DNA of 64,000 nt from Cephalotus follicularis (GCA_001972305.1 BDDD01001661.1:145694-209693), one strand, 5' to 3'; shown: positions 45,466 to 58,034, counted from the stretch's first letter. Numbers and translations: made by a program. The notes: a model not told the origin generated them from the letters alone.

Positions 45466-48400
45466 ATGGAGGCTAACGCTGGACTAGTTGCTGGTTCTCA
45501 CAACCGCAACGAGCTCGTCGTTATTCATGGCCATGAAGAGGTACTTAAACCTTGAATGTTCACTTAATGTTCCAATTGATAATGGTATTTGGGTGTATGT
45601 TGTACTAACATGTGTGTTAACTATATATGTGTTTTGGTATATGTTGCAGCATAAGCCCTTGAAGAACTTGGATGGTCAAGTTTGTGAGATATGTGGTGAT
45701 GAGATCGGATTGACAGTGGATGGAGATTTGTTTGTGGCTTGCAACGAGTGTGCTTTCCCGGCGTGTAGGCCTTGCTATGAGTATGAAAGGAGAGAAGGAA
45801 CCCAAGTCTGCCCTCAGTGCAAAACTAGATATAAGCGTCTCAAAGGTTGACAATATAACACAGTAGTGTGTTGTGGATCACGTTCAATATATATTCATGA
45901 ATGTTTCAGTCTGTACTGATTTTTGTTGTAAAATTTTGTTCAAGGGAGCCCGAGGGTGGAGGGAGATGACGATGAAGAAGATGTGGATGATATCGAGCAA
46001 GAGTTTAACATTGAAGATGAACAGTACAAGCATAGTCATCTTGTAGAAGCAATGCTTCATGGGAAGATGAGCTATGGAAGAGGACATGAGGATGAAGAAA
46101 GTTCTCATCAATATCCACAAGTTATTGCCGGTGGTCGATCCAGACCTGTAAGAACAAAACAGAATTGCTTATCACAATCTATGTATACATTATTTTGATT
46201 AGCTTTTAGTTTGATGTAACAGTTGCTCTTTATTTCAAATGCATGCATGCAGGTGAGTGGGGAGTTTCCAATAGGAGGAGCTCATGTTCATGGGGAGCAG
46301 ATGCTATCTTCTGGTCTTCACAAACGAGTCCATCCATATCCAATGTCTGAACCTGGTAAGTGTTCATAATTAAGCAAAACCTTTTCAATATTTAAATAGC
46401 CTTGTGGATATTTGTTTAAGCAGAAATCAATTGTATATTGGGTATAAAAAAACACACAATGCATGGTCATAGCTAGATTAAAAATGTTTTAGCTTAAAAC
46501 CATTCTCTTTATTTACTTTTAGTAAAAAAAAAAGTACCTATATTATGTCAATAAAAAACATGTAACTCTTACAAATAAGAGAGGCTGTGTGTCAACAATA
46601 TAATGTAGAATGGGTAACTTTATAAGAGATATTCATCACACTTTTGACTCACATTTTTTTAAATACTTTTATCACAATACTGTATAGCACAGCATAACAA
46701 AGTCACAACACAACACATCATATCACAACATTACAATCACTAATGCTAAGAATAATAAGGATTGGAAATGTCGTGTGGGTCTTGTTTCTGGTTGTGCTGG
46801 TTCTAGGAAGTCAACACTGATTAAAGGATTCATTAGGGAAGATGGATCCTGTAACCATAGCGGTTTCTTCTTGTAAATTAATAGACAATTGCAATGGATC
46901 ACGTTAATTTCTTATCGTCAATAGTCTGTTTGTCCGTATGGTACAACTTGGGTTTAAGCTTGTGTTGATCCATGAATACACAAAGGTATACATCCCAAAA
47001 ATATTAGCTCTGGCTTGTCATTTAGGTATTGGCAATGTGGTATGTTTTGGCAGTTTTTCCCAGGCTCTAAAATACTCTCAAGGCTCTGTAGTACATTTCG
47101 AACTCGCAAGTAGTGTCAATTGCCACAGATTACCATCTGCCAGTGTTGTTGATCTACTTAATAAAATGAACAAGACAAACATGGTATCCACAACTGAGAT
47201 AATTGCTAATGTTGTTATCGATAACAACAATACGTGGATGAGAAGATACATACAACTTGCTAGAATATATTTTACATTGTATTTGCAAAACAGGAAGTGC
47301 AAAATGGGATGACAGGAAAGAGGGAGGATGGAAAGAGAGAATGGATGACTGGAAATTGCAGCAAGGGAGCCTGGGGCCGGAAGCTGATGACGCGAATGAC
47401 CCAGACATGGCCATGTATGTTATAAAACTTATTCCATTGCATATTAGAAGTGATCCAAGAGTTTCTGCCCAGTTGAAAGTGTCAAATTTATTCTTAGTCA
47501 AGTCCTGAAGTCCTCGGCTTTATGTAAACCAATGCAGGATTGATGAAGCTAGGCAGCCACTCTCCAGGAAAGTACCAATTGCATCTAGTAGGATCAATCC
47601 TTATCGGATGATCATTGTAGCTCGGCTTGTTATTCTGGGATTCTTCCTCCGATATAGAATTTTGAACCCGGCACCTGATGCAATAGGCCTCTGGCTAACA
47701 TCTGTGATCTGTGAGATCTGGTTTGCTTTTTCATGGATTCTTGATCAGTTCCCCAAATGGTTACCCATTGATCGGGAGACCTACCTTGATCGTCTTTCCC
47801 TCAGGTATGTCAATTTTTTTTATTAGAGGATAAAAAATAGCTGTAATTTCATAACCATGTCACATATATCGCATGTCTTCAAGGTAAGTTATTTATAATT
47901 AAATCTTTCGGATAGTCTCTAGGTAGCATGAAGCCGTAGAAATTTGTTGCTGAAGCTATTTCCCAAAAATCGGTACCACCTACTATTTAGTAGAGGTTCG
48001 AAAGATAGCTTCAGTGACTTTCTAGCCCAAAAGACCAACATAGATTCTTACTATGGTGACCAATCTATTGTATTAATGAGGCGGAACCTGATCTACATAT
48101 CAGCTCTACTTAATTTCTCCTAGTAACTTAAGCACAAAGTATCAGAAATGTATTACTAACTTCTTTGATTTTTGCCTGCTAGACATATCCATTTGATCTA
48201 CAACTTTCAAAATCTCCAATAAGAATCTCAACCGGAAAATGCTTTGTGTTACCTGAATAGTAATTTAAAAAATAAAAAATAAAAATTACTGTACTATAAT
48301 TGGTTACTAATTAATGCATAATGCAGGTATGAGCCAGAAGGGGAACCCAATATGCTTGCTCCAGTGGATATTTTTGTCAGTACAGTGGATCCCATGAAGG

Positions 48401-51400
48401 AACCCCCTCTTGTTACATCTAACACGGTTTTGTCGATATTGGCCATGGACTACCCAGTAGAGAAGATCTCCTGCTATGTTTCTGATGATGGTGCTTCCTT
48501 GCTTACCTTTGAAGCCCTTTCTGAATCTGCTGAATTTGCTCGAAAATGGGTACCATTCTGCAAGAAGTTCAATATAGAGCCTCGAGCCCCTGAGATGTAC
48601 TTCACTTTAAAGATTGATTACCTGAAGGACAAAGTACAGCCCACATTTGTTAAGGAGCGCCGTGCTATGAAGGTTTGCATAAACTCTTGCAAATTTTCCT
48701 CGGTAAGTTTAGAATACTAGGAGCTGATTTAATTAAAGGTCCATTGTTTCTTGTTGTTTGACAGAGAGAATATGAAGAATTCAAGGTTAGAATAAATGCG
48801 CTTGTAGCAAAATTCATGAAGGTTCCTCCAGAGGGTTGGATCATGCAAGATGGGACGCCATGGCCTGGAAACAATACTAAGGATCACCCTGGTATGATTC
48901 AAGTCTTTCTTGGTCACAGCGGAGGCCATGATGTTGAAGGAAATGAGCTCCCTCGCCTTGTTTACGTGTCTCGTGAGAAAAGGCCTGGTTTTCAACATCA
49001 CAAGAAAGCTGGTGCCATGAACGCTTTGGTAATCATATCAAGCACTCACTGTTAATTATTTGGGTCAAATTCTACACCATTGTAATTTCGAGGTATATGT
49101 AATATCTGTACTAATTCATTTCCATCATCACAGATTCGTGTCTCTGCAGTGCTCACAAATGCTCCTTTCATGCTGAACTTGGATTGTGATCATTATGTGA
49201 ATAATAGCAAGGCTGCTCGGGAGGCCATGTGTTTCTTGATGGACCCCCAAATCGGAAGGAAGGTTTGCTATGTCCAATTCCCTCAAAGATTCGATGGTAT
49301 TGATAGGCATGATCGTTATGCAAACAGAAACACTGTCTTCTTTGATGTAAGTTTCTGCAAGAATTCCACATCTGCACCATCACATCTCTTTCGGCCATGT
49401 TTGTTTTTATGATCAAGCAAGGAGAAAATAAGTAATTTTTTTGTTCTCTTTATGTTTATGCAGATTAACATGAAAGGCCTAGATGGAATTCAGGGACCTG
49501 TATATGTTGGCACAGGATGTGTTTTTAGAAGGCAAGCTTTGTATGGCTATGAACCTCCAAGGGGTCCAAAGCGCCCAAAAATGGTAAGCTGTGACTGCTG
49601 CCCTTGTTTTGGACGCAAAAGAAAGGAGAAGAAGTATTCTAAACACGGTGCAAATGGAAATGCTGCAGGCCTAGAAGGTTTTTACAGAAACCTTACCTGG
49701 CTGATAATCTTTCAGCATAAATTGCTTCATACTACAATTTTTCTTAGCCAAAACTAAATTAGTATTTTTGTAGGAATGGACGAGGACAAAGAGTTATTGA
49801 TGTCCCAGATGAATTTTGAAAAGAAATTCGGACAGTCAGCAATTTTCGTGACTTCAACCTTAATGGAACAAGGCGGTGTCCCTCCTTCATCCAGTCCTGC
49901 AGCTCTTCTTAAAGAAGCCATTCATGTCATCAGTTGTGGCTACGAGGACAAAACTGAATGGGGTACAGAGGTAATATCAGCAGCTAAAGTTTTGAAAATT
50001 CTTTCCTGGCCTCAACGACTTAAATAGGCTTTAATTACTTAATGAGGAAAAAAATCAAATTTATTCACATAGATCTCATACTGTAGCAATTCCAACAATT
50101 GCTTCTGTCACTGCACCCTGTCAAATAAGGTGCAGAGATGCTCATGACACAGAGTATAGGAATGTATACTACGGGATTCTGCACAATCTATAAGGCCATT
50201 TTTTTCATATACTCGCTGTTTCAAACTTCAGCATCTGAAAGTCCTGACCTTTTTTTCCCATGCAGTTGGGTTGGATTTATGGTTCTATTACAGAAGATAT
50301 CTTAACAGGTTTCAAGATGCATTGCCGTGGTTGGAGGTCTATATATTGTATGCCAAAGATACCTGCATTTAAGGGTTCAGCTCCAATCAACCTGTCAGAT
50401 CGTCTCAACCAGGTTCTCCGGTGGGCTCTTGGTTCTGTTGAGATCTTCTTTAGTCGCCACAGTCCTGTCTGGTATGGTTATAATCGAGGGAAGCTCAAGT
50501 GGCTTGAGCGGTTTGCATATGTCAACACAACTATCTACCCCTTTACCTCAATACCTCTCCTTGCCTACTGTACTCTCCCCGCAATATGCCTGCTTACAGA
50601 TAAATTCATCATGCCTGCGGTAACTAATAAACATTGCTCTCTTTCTTCTGACATTACATATTTTATGCTGATTACCACTGTCACTAACAATTAAAGTAAC
50701 ATCAATCCTATTTATGAAACAATATTAACTGATGCTAAATTAGGAGAGATTGTTAAAAGCTCTTTGAGAACATAGATTATGTGCATCCCCATCCATGTGC
50801 GTCTTGGATGCCTCCTTAATTTCCTTTTCCTTTTGTCTCAAAATGATATTCCATTCCTGATGCAGATAAGCACCTTTGCAAGTCTCTACTTCATTGCTTT
50901 GTTCATCTCCATCTTTGCCACGGGCATTCTTGAGTTGAGGTGGAGTGGAGTGAGCATAGAGGAATGGTGGAGAAATGAGCAATTCTGGGTCATTGGTGGC
51001 ATTTCAGCACACCTCGTCGCTGTCATACAAGGTCTGCTGAAAATCTTGGCTGGAATTGATACAAACTTCACTGTCACTTCCAAGGCATCGGACGATGAGG
51101 ATTTTGGAGAACTCTACACCTTCAAATGGACAACCCTTCTAATCCCTCCAACCACTATCTTAATCATTAACCTTGTTGGAGTTGTCGCTGGGATCTCAGA
51201 TGCCATAAACAATGGCTACCAATCATGGGGACCCCTATTTGGCAAGCTTTTCTTTGCATTCTGGGTTATTGTCCATCTCTATCCATTCCTGAAAGGTCTT
51301 ATGGGGAGGCAGAACAGGACTCCGACTATTGTTGTCATTTGGTCAGTGCTCTTGGCTTCAATTTTCTCCTTGCTTTGGGTTCGAATTGATCCATTTGTGC

Positions 51401-51447
51401 TGAAAACCAAGGGACCTGACACCAAGCAATGCGGTATCAATTGCTGA
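45466..51447 (+). CDS. CESA7: Cellulose synthase catalytic subunit CESA7 (IRX3), secondary wall
   Basis: Thirteen exons: 45466-45540, 45650-45845, 45945-46147, 46253-46355, 47294-47414, 47538-47804, 48327-48672, 48765-49028, 49134-49346, 49464-49677, 49774-49970, 50266-50619, 50866-51447. These give 3,135 nt and 1,044 residues in frame throughout. The start [20 protein letters not shown] and the acidic [20 protein letters not shown] are CESA7-specific. Parts in order: RING-type zinc finger (about 35-85, [40 protein letters not shown]), two N-terminal membrane helices, UDP-glucose-binding Asp motifs (SDDGAS, LDCDHY), the catalytic TED ([10 protein letters not shown]) and QVLRW, then FTVTSK and about five C-terminal helices ending [11 protein letters not shown]. 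It works in the plasma-membrane rosette with CESA4 and CESA8, making cellulose in xylem and fibres. Intron 4 (46356-47293) contains a virus-derived fossil. No damage seen. Confidence 0.96.
46750..47200 (+). pseudogene. Fossil plant-virus SF1 helicase segment (TGB1-like) in CESA7 intron 4
   Basis: Inside the intron the + strand shows protein-like patches with the order of a viral superfamily-1 helicase: a Walker A-type segment ([13 protein letters not shown].. at about 46765-46830), a motif II-like EYTK segment (about 46965-46985), a motif III-like NVVCFG...Q segment (about 47030-47070) and a later [16 protein letters not shown] segment. This spacing resembles the triple-gene-block protein 1 or replicase helicases of plant RNA viruses. 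It is broken in a few places and has no start or full domain, so it is an old endogenous copy. A cellular helicase fragment is the alternative, but I know of none with this motif set. Its limits are approximate and I see no target duplication. Confidence 0.5.
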
Positions 51448-52696
51448 AAGTTTGCAGTCCTTTTACTTTTGTTAAGTTGTGCATCTCCAGAAGAAGCATG
51501 TACATGCTTGCATTGGCAATTATATTGTATGGACCACAAAATGGTTAGAAGCACAAGAAGTAATAAAGCCAGAGTGAATTTTTGTATAGCAATATGCATT
51601 TGTATCCAGTTTTGTAAGTGAATTGAAAAACATTATGCCTGTGAACGTTATTTACACTGGGGGCACAAGAATAGGACTAATAAAACTTTATGCGTCTACA
51701 ATTCCATATTACGTAAGTATTGGAAAGCAATAGCTACCAGGTTTAATCACACTTTTGACAGATAGTTGAGTAAGGCAACCGCTTTTAGAGAATGTTGTTT
51801 TAAGGATACGTTAGTTATTCCTATAATTAGTATCTTTGACTTTGACGAATCATGGATCATTTGCAACAAAGTACAAAATTATGCATTATTATAAACTTTA
51901 ATAGAAAAGTATTTCTCATTATTAATGATAAATGTTTTAAAATTTTACCATTTTTTTATTTATTTTAAATGATATGTCACTATAAATGATATGTATTTAT
52001 TTATTCATGAAAAATAATAATTTTTTTTTATTGTTCCAGTATCATTTATGTGTAGTTACATATCAATTAAAATTAAAAAAAATTTAATTATTTCCTATTT
52101 GACTAAAGAAAAGTCTCACAAAACCCTGGAACTTTAAAGGCCAATGATGGTAGTATCAATTAATATTGAGTTCGGTTAAGAAGTGCTCTAAGAACACATG
52201 TTAACAAGTTACTTTTAAACCCATAAAAAGTAAGTGTGTCCTGTTAACATTTTCCGTTAATATTGTATACAGAACTAGTTTCTGGTACGAAGAAAGAGAA
52301 ATCAAATCTAAGAGGCAAGTGAATACTACTTTGAAAGTGTAGCTCCTAGTATCACGGCCTGCTCCAATGCATCTTCAACAGTTGCTTGACTGTATCTTAC
52401 AAGACGTGTACAAGCAGCAATGCTTACCAATTGGATTAACCAATGCCTTCAAGGCTTGTTTTGCGCATGTACAATTGTACCCAGCAACTTCATCCGCTTG
52501 CACCCTACAAAGTCAAGAACCAGAGATTTGAAAACTTGCATCAAGAGAAGTCTACAACAGCTAGAGAAGTCTAAATCTAAGGAGAAATAACAGGACCCCA
52601 GAACAGCTTGCCTGATGAAAACCACCAGCTTGGAGTATCATAATCTATTGTTCTGGTATGCAACTGGGTAAATGCAGCTCAAAGCTTGGCATTGAT
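51448..52696. other. CESA7 3' UTR and flank up to a retroelement
   Basis: The CESA7 3' UTR runs to about 51680. Between 52330 and 52600 the minus strand reads briefly like exons (ADEVAGYNCTCAKQALKALV and RYSQATVEDALEQAVILGA) with plausible splice sites, but I cannot identify a family. It may be 3' leader or remnant sequence related to the gene beyond the retroelement. Confidence 0.4.
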
Positions 52697-53336
52697 TGTG
52701 ACATCCGTGTCCTTGTACGGTCTGTGTCTGTGAGCCTACGTGGCTTCTGTCTGTCTGCCTAGGTGAGACTACAAAAAGGGCATGCTACCAGAGTCACATA
52801 TGCATACCATCATTGCATAAATGTTTTAAATTCTGCATTACTTATATGTTTTTATAACTGTTCTGTTTTCATTTAAAAAGGGCTGAACCCTATTCAAGTT
52901 TTAAGTTTTGTTAATACGGTTGAGGCAGAGCCCAACTCATTACATTGTTTCTGTTTAAATTGTGATCTGCTGAGGGCTGAGCCCATTTTATAACTGTTTC
53001 CTCCTTCGGGAGTGTGTTCTGTTGAGGGCTGAGCCCATTACAAACTGTTTCCTCCTTCGGGAGTGTGTTTTTACAAACTGTGTTTTTTTTTACAGGGGGC
53101 ATAGTCCTATAAACGAATACTACATGCCCGATTTTCGTAAAATTTTAAGAGTTAGAATTATTTTCAAGTTTTTCAAGAAACTTTTCTGTTTTCTTTATGT
53201 TTTGAAGAAAATTTTCTGTTATAAATGTATTTTCTGAATCTCTGTTCTGCTGAACCTACGAGGTGAGTCTCTGATGGGAGATTTGGCCTCGTAGCGGGCG
53301 CGACGGATTCCAACGGGTCTGGGTCCGGGCGTCACA
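52697..53336 (+). repeat. 5' LTR of the non-autonomous gypsy element
   Basis: TGTGACATCC..GGGCGTCACA. It contains two copies of GAGGGCTGAGCCCATT with CCTCCTTCGGGAGTGTG (52972-53070), a duplication shared by the right LTR and therefore older than the insertion. Confidence 0.93.
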
Positions 53337-54841
53337 GTTTGGTATCAGAGCTTTTGGTTTTTAGATTCCCTAGACTCATCTGCATCTCATGCATTTCTGG
53401 TAGGCATTCATTCTGAGTTCTGGTATTCTGAGTTCTGGTATAAGTGTGGGTAGCATGCCTTGTGGTCGTGAAATCATCTTGGGTAGAGTTTGAGTTTGGG
53501 CTTGACCCAAATGTTCTGATGTCTGAGATTTCTGTTTTGGATTTCTCTGTCGCAACAGAGTTTGTTGCTAGGGTGTCACACCCTATTCCCCTGTTCTGTT
53601 ATGGTAGATCTGAAATGTCTGCTGATGTTTTGAGGTCTGATTTTGTTGCAGAATATACGGTTATATCTGAGGTTATAAAGATAGAGATGTTCAATTCTGA
53701 AGTTTTAAGGTTCGAGTTTTAGTATGAATATCTGTTTTGTGGAATTATGATTAAGTTTCTGATGAGGTTCTGATCGGTGTCTGATACTCTGTCTGATGGA
53801 GTTCCCTGTTAAGGGGGATATGTTTGGGAGTTAATAGATTCTGAGGAATGTGATGCTCTGTTGTGCAGTATATGCCGAGTAGTGGATGCGATTGATCCAT
53901 CATTCTGGAAAGTTTTATGACTGTGTATCTTTTATGAATTGTGGTACGAGAAGATATAATATGGAGTTCGTTGATAAACGTCTTTTGAGATTATTAGTAT
54001 GGTTAATTGAATAAGGTTGAATTGAAGGTCTGGATTCAATGTTTCTGCTTGATGATTCATTTCACGACTAGGATATGAAATGAGTAAGTGTAGATAAGTG
54101 AATGCAGAGGAAATCTGTATTGTGACCTTGAGGTTATAAGAATGCTTTGTTTGCAGACTCTTCTGACTTGCTTTGAATTAAGTTAATGATTGTTGATATG
54201 ATCTGATTAGACTTGATGATAGGAAATGAGGATCTGTAAAGTGAAAATATGTTCATAGGGTTCTCGATATGCCTATGTGATATCGATGATTGTAATATGA
54301 GTTCTGCTGATTTGGTGGTTGTTAAAGATCCTTAATATCTGTTTAAAGTTCTGGTATAATCGAATTTCTATGTTAAATTGAAGTTCCTAGATGATGGAAA
54401 TATTACGAGTTCTAGTGATATAATTCTCTTGATGAGAGCAAGTTGTTATAAGTGTTCTGCGGTTTCTGTCTGGTTATGAATCTGGTAATGTTGAGGATTA
54501 TAGTATAATATTCTGATCAAATGTCTGTTAAGGATCTGTATCCGTGACTTAAGTCTTGACATGATCTGTTTAATGAATGAATTTGAGGTTTCTGATTGAT
54601 AAATCTTGCGAGTCAAGATACCTTGTGAATTATGCTTGGAGAAAAACTTTTCTTGTTCTGGTGTCAAAATCTGATAGTGATGTGTAAATGGTTCTGATGT
54701 GTATAGGAACGATTGTCGAAAGTTTTTGGTGATCTGATTTCTGTATTGTGGAAAAGTTACTATGAGTTCGATCTTATGTTTTGACAGCCTTTGGGAGTTC
54801 TGCGAATTTCGATGACGAAATTCTGTTAAGGGGGATATGTT

Positions 54842-55481
54842 TGTGACATCCGTGTCCTTGTACGGTCTGTGTCTGTGAGCCTACGTGATTTCTGTCTGTC
54901 TGCTGAGGTGAGACTACAAAAAGGGCATGCTACCAGAGTCACATATGCATACCATCATTGCATAAATGTTTTAAATTCTGCATTACTTATATGTTTATAT
55001 AACTGTTCTGTTTTCATTTGAAAATGGCTGAACCCTATTCAAGTTTTAAGTTTTGTTAATACGGTTGAGGCAGAGCCCAACCCATTACATTGTTTCTGTT
55101 TAAATTGTGATCTGCTGAGGGCTGAGCCCATTTTATAACTGTTTCCTCCTTCGGGAGTGTGTTCTGTTGAGGGCTGAGCCCATTACAAACTGTTTCCTCC
55201 TTCGGGAGTGTGTTTTTACAAACTGTGTTTTTCTTTACAGAGGGCATAGTCCTATAAACGAATACTACATGCCCGATTTTCGTAAAATTTTAAGAGTTAG
55301 AATTATTTTCAAGTTTTTCAAGAAACTTTTCTGTTTTCTTTATGTTTTGAAGAAAATTTTCTGTTATAAATGTATTTTCTGAATCTCTGTTCTGCTGAAC
55401 CTACGAGGTGAGTCTCTGATGGGAGACTTGGCCTCGTAGCGGGCGCGACGGATTCCAGCGGGTCTGGGTCCGGGCGTCACA
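54842..55481 (+). repeat. 3' LTR of the non-autonomous gypsy element
   Basis: Near-identical to 52697-53336 over its full length, followed by the target duplication TTGAT. Confidence 0.93.
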
Positions 55482-55670
55482 TTGATGGTCAACTTTCCGC
55501 ACGAATTCTAATAATATCCCTAGTTAATAATGTCGCAACAGATATTATGCATCTTAACCTCTTGGGATGACAGAGTCTACAAATTACTGTCCCTGCGTAA
55601 CCTTAACAAAATATGACAGATATAGTCTTATTCCACTCCACATAATTTAATCATAGTAAGAACGATTATT

Positions 55671-58034
55671 TCACCAATAGTCTCCACATGAACACACACC
55701 TTCTTTGAAATGATGGAATCTATTAGCATCCCTCACCACAATAACTCTCTCTGTAATCTTTGATATAAATTTAGTTGCCGTATGGCAATCCAAACAAACC
55801 CGGAGATTCTTAATGATTCTAATTTCGGTTCCAGGTTCAGTAGCGATGAGGCCAAAAGCAATGGCCAATTTCTCACTATGAACCTTCACCATTAGCTCTT
55901 TCTCTTCCTCTTCCACATCATGCAAAGCTGTGACTGTTTCTGTTTGAAATCCAGCCTCCTTCATCTTTCCTGTCAACTTATCTAACATGGCATAGATTGC
56001 TGTTTCTTGCGGATGGGACCGATCACCAGATGTAAAGACATGTGGTGTCTCACCAACCTCAATTAGAGTGCAACCTGGAGCCTTTTCTAGCATTTTTTTC
56101 TTGACTACTTGTCGTACTGAAGCAGCCTGCGGATAATTTCTCTCAGCTGAGTATATATTTGAGAGTAAGACATAATGTCCTAAATTTTCTGGGTCTAATT
56201 CAAATAGCTTTTCAGAAGCCACACGGGCTAGGCTTGTATCTTTATGAATTTTGCAAGCACCAAGCAACGTACTCCACACAGGAGCACCTGGCTCAACTGG
56301 CATTCCTTTAATAAATTCCAAGGCCTTGTCTAACTGACCTGCTCGGCCAAGGATGTCTACCATGGAAGAGTAATGCTCAGCTAATGGTCTACACCCATAA
56401 TCATGGACCATAGACTGGAAAATTTCCTCTCCTTCTCTCACCAGACCAGCATGACTACAAGCATACAAGACACAAAGAAAAGTAATCCGATTTGGCAGAA
56501 TACCAGAATGCAACATTTCATCAAAAATCTTTAATGCATCATGCCCATGTCCATGGAGGCCATAACCAGAAATCATAGAATTCCATGTTACCAAATTCTT
56601 CTCTGGCACTGAGTCAAATAATCGTCGAGCCTCCACAATGCTTCCACACTTTGCATACATGTCGATTAGAGCAGTTGAAACATAAATGTTGGACATGAAA
56701 CTCTTACTTTTAGCTAAACCATGTACCCATTTTCCTAGACTTAGGGCTCCAAGTTGAGCACAAGCGGAAAGAATACTCGTAACCGTGACAGGACTTGGAT
56801 CAACTTTAGACATCTGCATCTCATGAAAAAGAGAAATTGCTGTCTCTGTTAAACCATTTTGGGTATAACCTGAGATCATCGCATTCCAAGATGCCAAACT
56901 TTTATCCGGAGACTCGTCAAAAAGATGCCGTGCAGATTCAATTTCATTCAGTCTGCTGTAAACGGTGGTCAAAGCAGTTGAAACTGAAGGATGTGAAACA
57001 ACACCATATTTCACACAAAAACCATGAATGCAGTTAGTGAGGTTGAGATGACCAAATGGGCAAAACACCGGAATCAAACAGACAATCGTGCTTGAATTGA
57101 CTTTCTCCCCAGAAGCAAGCACTTCTCTAAACAAACTAACCGAACACTCAGTCTCGCCATTGCAGTTATACCCATAAATCATTGCATTATAAGATATCAA
57201 ATCCAGCCGACCAATCTCATTAAACAAGAACCTCGCTTTCTTAATCTCCCCACATTCCGAATACAATGAAATCAACCCTGTAAGCACGAAAACGTGACTG
57301 TAAAACCCACACTTTATCCCAAAACACTGAATCTGCATTCCCAATCTCAACTCCTGCAACTTTGCCACTGCAGGGAGCACAGCCGCCACTGTGGTTGAAT
57401 CCAACCGGGACCCACCATGGGCAACCATATCCCTCAAAATCCTAACTGAATCCTCATAACAACTGTTCCTCACAAACCCCGAAATCATCGTGTTCCACAC
57501 CACCGTATCCCTTACTGGCATTTTATCAAACACGTGGCCCGCATCCTCCAAACGCGAAAACTTGAAGTAGAAATCGAGAAGAGCAGCCCCAACAAACAAA
57601 TCCGAGTCCAACCCGTCAACGATCGCATGTCCATGCAACAAAATACCCACTGTATCGTTCCAAAAACCCGATGCGGCTGATACAACGAACCCATAAGTGA
57701 AGTTATCAGGTTTAAGTTGCGTATTTTTTCTCAAATGGGTATAGAATGAAATTGAATTGAGCGGTGAGGCATTATTGGAGAAGCCCTTAATAAGTACATT
57801 GAAGAGGAAAAGGTCGGGTTTGGGGACGGAGAGGAAGAGGTGATGCGCATGGCGTATGGCTTTGAAATCGAAGAGTTTGTGGGTGAGTTTTGTGACAGTT
57901 GAGAGGTCGTTTTGGAGGCCGTGGAGGATTATTTGGGTGTGGGTCTGGGTTAGCTGAGAAAGTGTCGTTGATTTGTTGATTAGGGTTAAGAAGAAGTTTC
58001 GTGTGCCTGGCTGTGTTGATGCTCTGCTTATCAT
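55671..58034 (-). CDS. MEF29: DYW-class pentatricopeptide repeat protein (At4g30700/MEF29-type)
   Basis: A single-exon gene of 787 residues on the minus strand. It starts MISRASTQPGTRNFFLTLIN, likely an organelle-targeting leader, and continues LSQLTQTHTQIILHGLQNDL. PLS-type repeats fill the middle, for example DTVVWNTMISGFVRNSCYED and KSLASWNAMISGYTQNGLTE. The E and E+ regions follow, then a complete DYW deaminase domain with HSEKLAIAFGL (zinc His and catalytic Glu), CLDCH and the terminal GVCSCGDYW. Such proteins bind an RNA through the repeats and convert a specific C to U in mitochondria or chloroplasts. Sequence and length match Arabidopsis At4g30700, recalled as MEF29/DYW9, a mitochondrial editing factor. 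Intact; the terminal DYW is present. The short flank 55487-55670 holds its 3' UTR. Confidence 0.94.
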   Translation of the reverse strand: MISRASTQPGTRNFFLTLINKSTTLSQLTQTHTQIILHGLQNDLSTVTKLTHKLFDFKAIRHAHHLFLSVPKPDLFLFNVLIKGFSNNASPLNSISFYTHLRKNTQLKPDNFTYGFVVSAASGFWNDTVGILLHGHAIVDGLDSDLFVGAALLDFYFKFSRLEDAGHVFDKMPVRDTVVWNTMISGFVRNSCYEDSVRILRDMVAHGGSRLDSTTVAAVLPAVAKLQELRLGMQIQCFGIKCGFYSHVFVLTGLISLYSECGEIKKARFLFNEIGRLDLISYNAMIYGYNCNGETECSVSLFREVLASGEKVNSSTIVCLIPVFCPFGHLNLTNCIHGFCVKYGVVSHPSVSTALTTVYSRLNEIESARHLFDESPDKSLASWNAMISGYTQNGLTETAISLFHEMQMSKVDPSPVTVTSILSACAQLGALSLGKWVHGLAKSKSFMSNIYVSTALIDMYAKCGSIVEARRLFDSVPEKNLVTWNSMISGYGLHGHGHDALKIFDEMLHSGILPNRITFLCVLYACSHAGLVREGEEIFQSMVHDYGCRPLAEHYSSMVDILGRAGQLDKALEFIKGMPVEPGAPVWSTLLGACKIHKDTSLARVASEKLFELDPENLGHYVLLSNIYSAERNYPQAASVRQVVKKKMLEKAPGCTLIEVGETPHVFTSGDRSHPQETAIYAMLDKLTGKMKEAGFQTETVTALHDVEEEEKELMVKVHSEKLAIAFGLIATEPGTEIRIIKNLRVCLDCHTATKFISKITERVIVVRDANRFHHFKEGVCSCGDYW

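Larger units (their letters stand above)
52697..55481 (+). mobile_element. Non-autonomous Ty3/gypsy-derived LTR element
   Basis: Two 640-bp LTRs (52697-53336 and 54842-55481) flank 1,505 bp of interior. Target duplication TTGAT is perfect (52692-52696 and 55482-55486). The primer site TGGTATCAGAGC (53340-53351) matches initiator methionine tRNA, and a polypurine tract TTAAGGGGGATATG precedes the right LTR. The interior lacks gag-pol; only the last codons of a gypsy polyprotein (NFDDEILLRG) survive next to the tract, so it is a deletion derivative that would depend on a relative. The LTRs differ at about 12 of 640 positions (1.9%), suggesting roughly one million years. The element's ends look whole. 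Confidence 0.92.

Noticed and set aside
46938-47312. A 124-codon open frame as a host gene
   Set aside because: It runs through the viral-like fossil and into CESA7 exon 5 in another frame, and has no promoter or independent gene structure.
52697-55481. Small interior open frames as gag or pol
   Set aside because: They are short, match no retroelement domain, and the only polyprotein trace is the few codons beside the polypurine tract.
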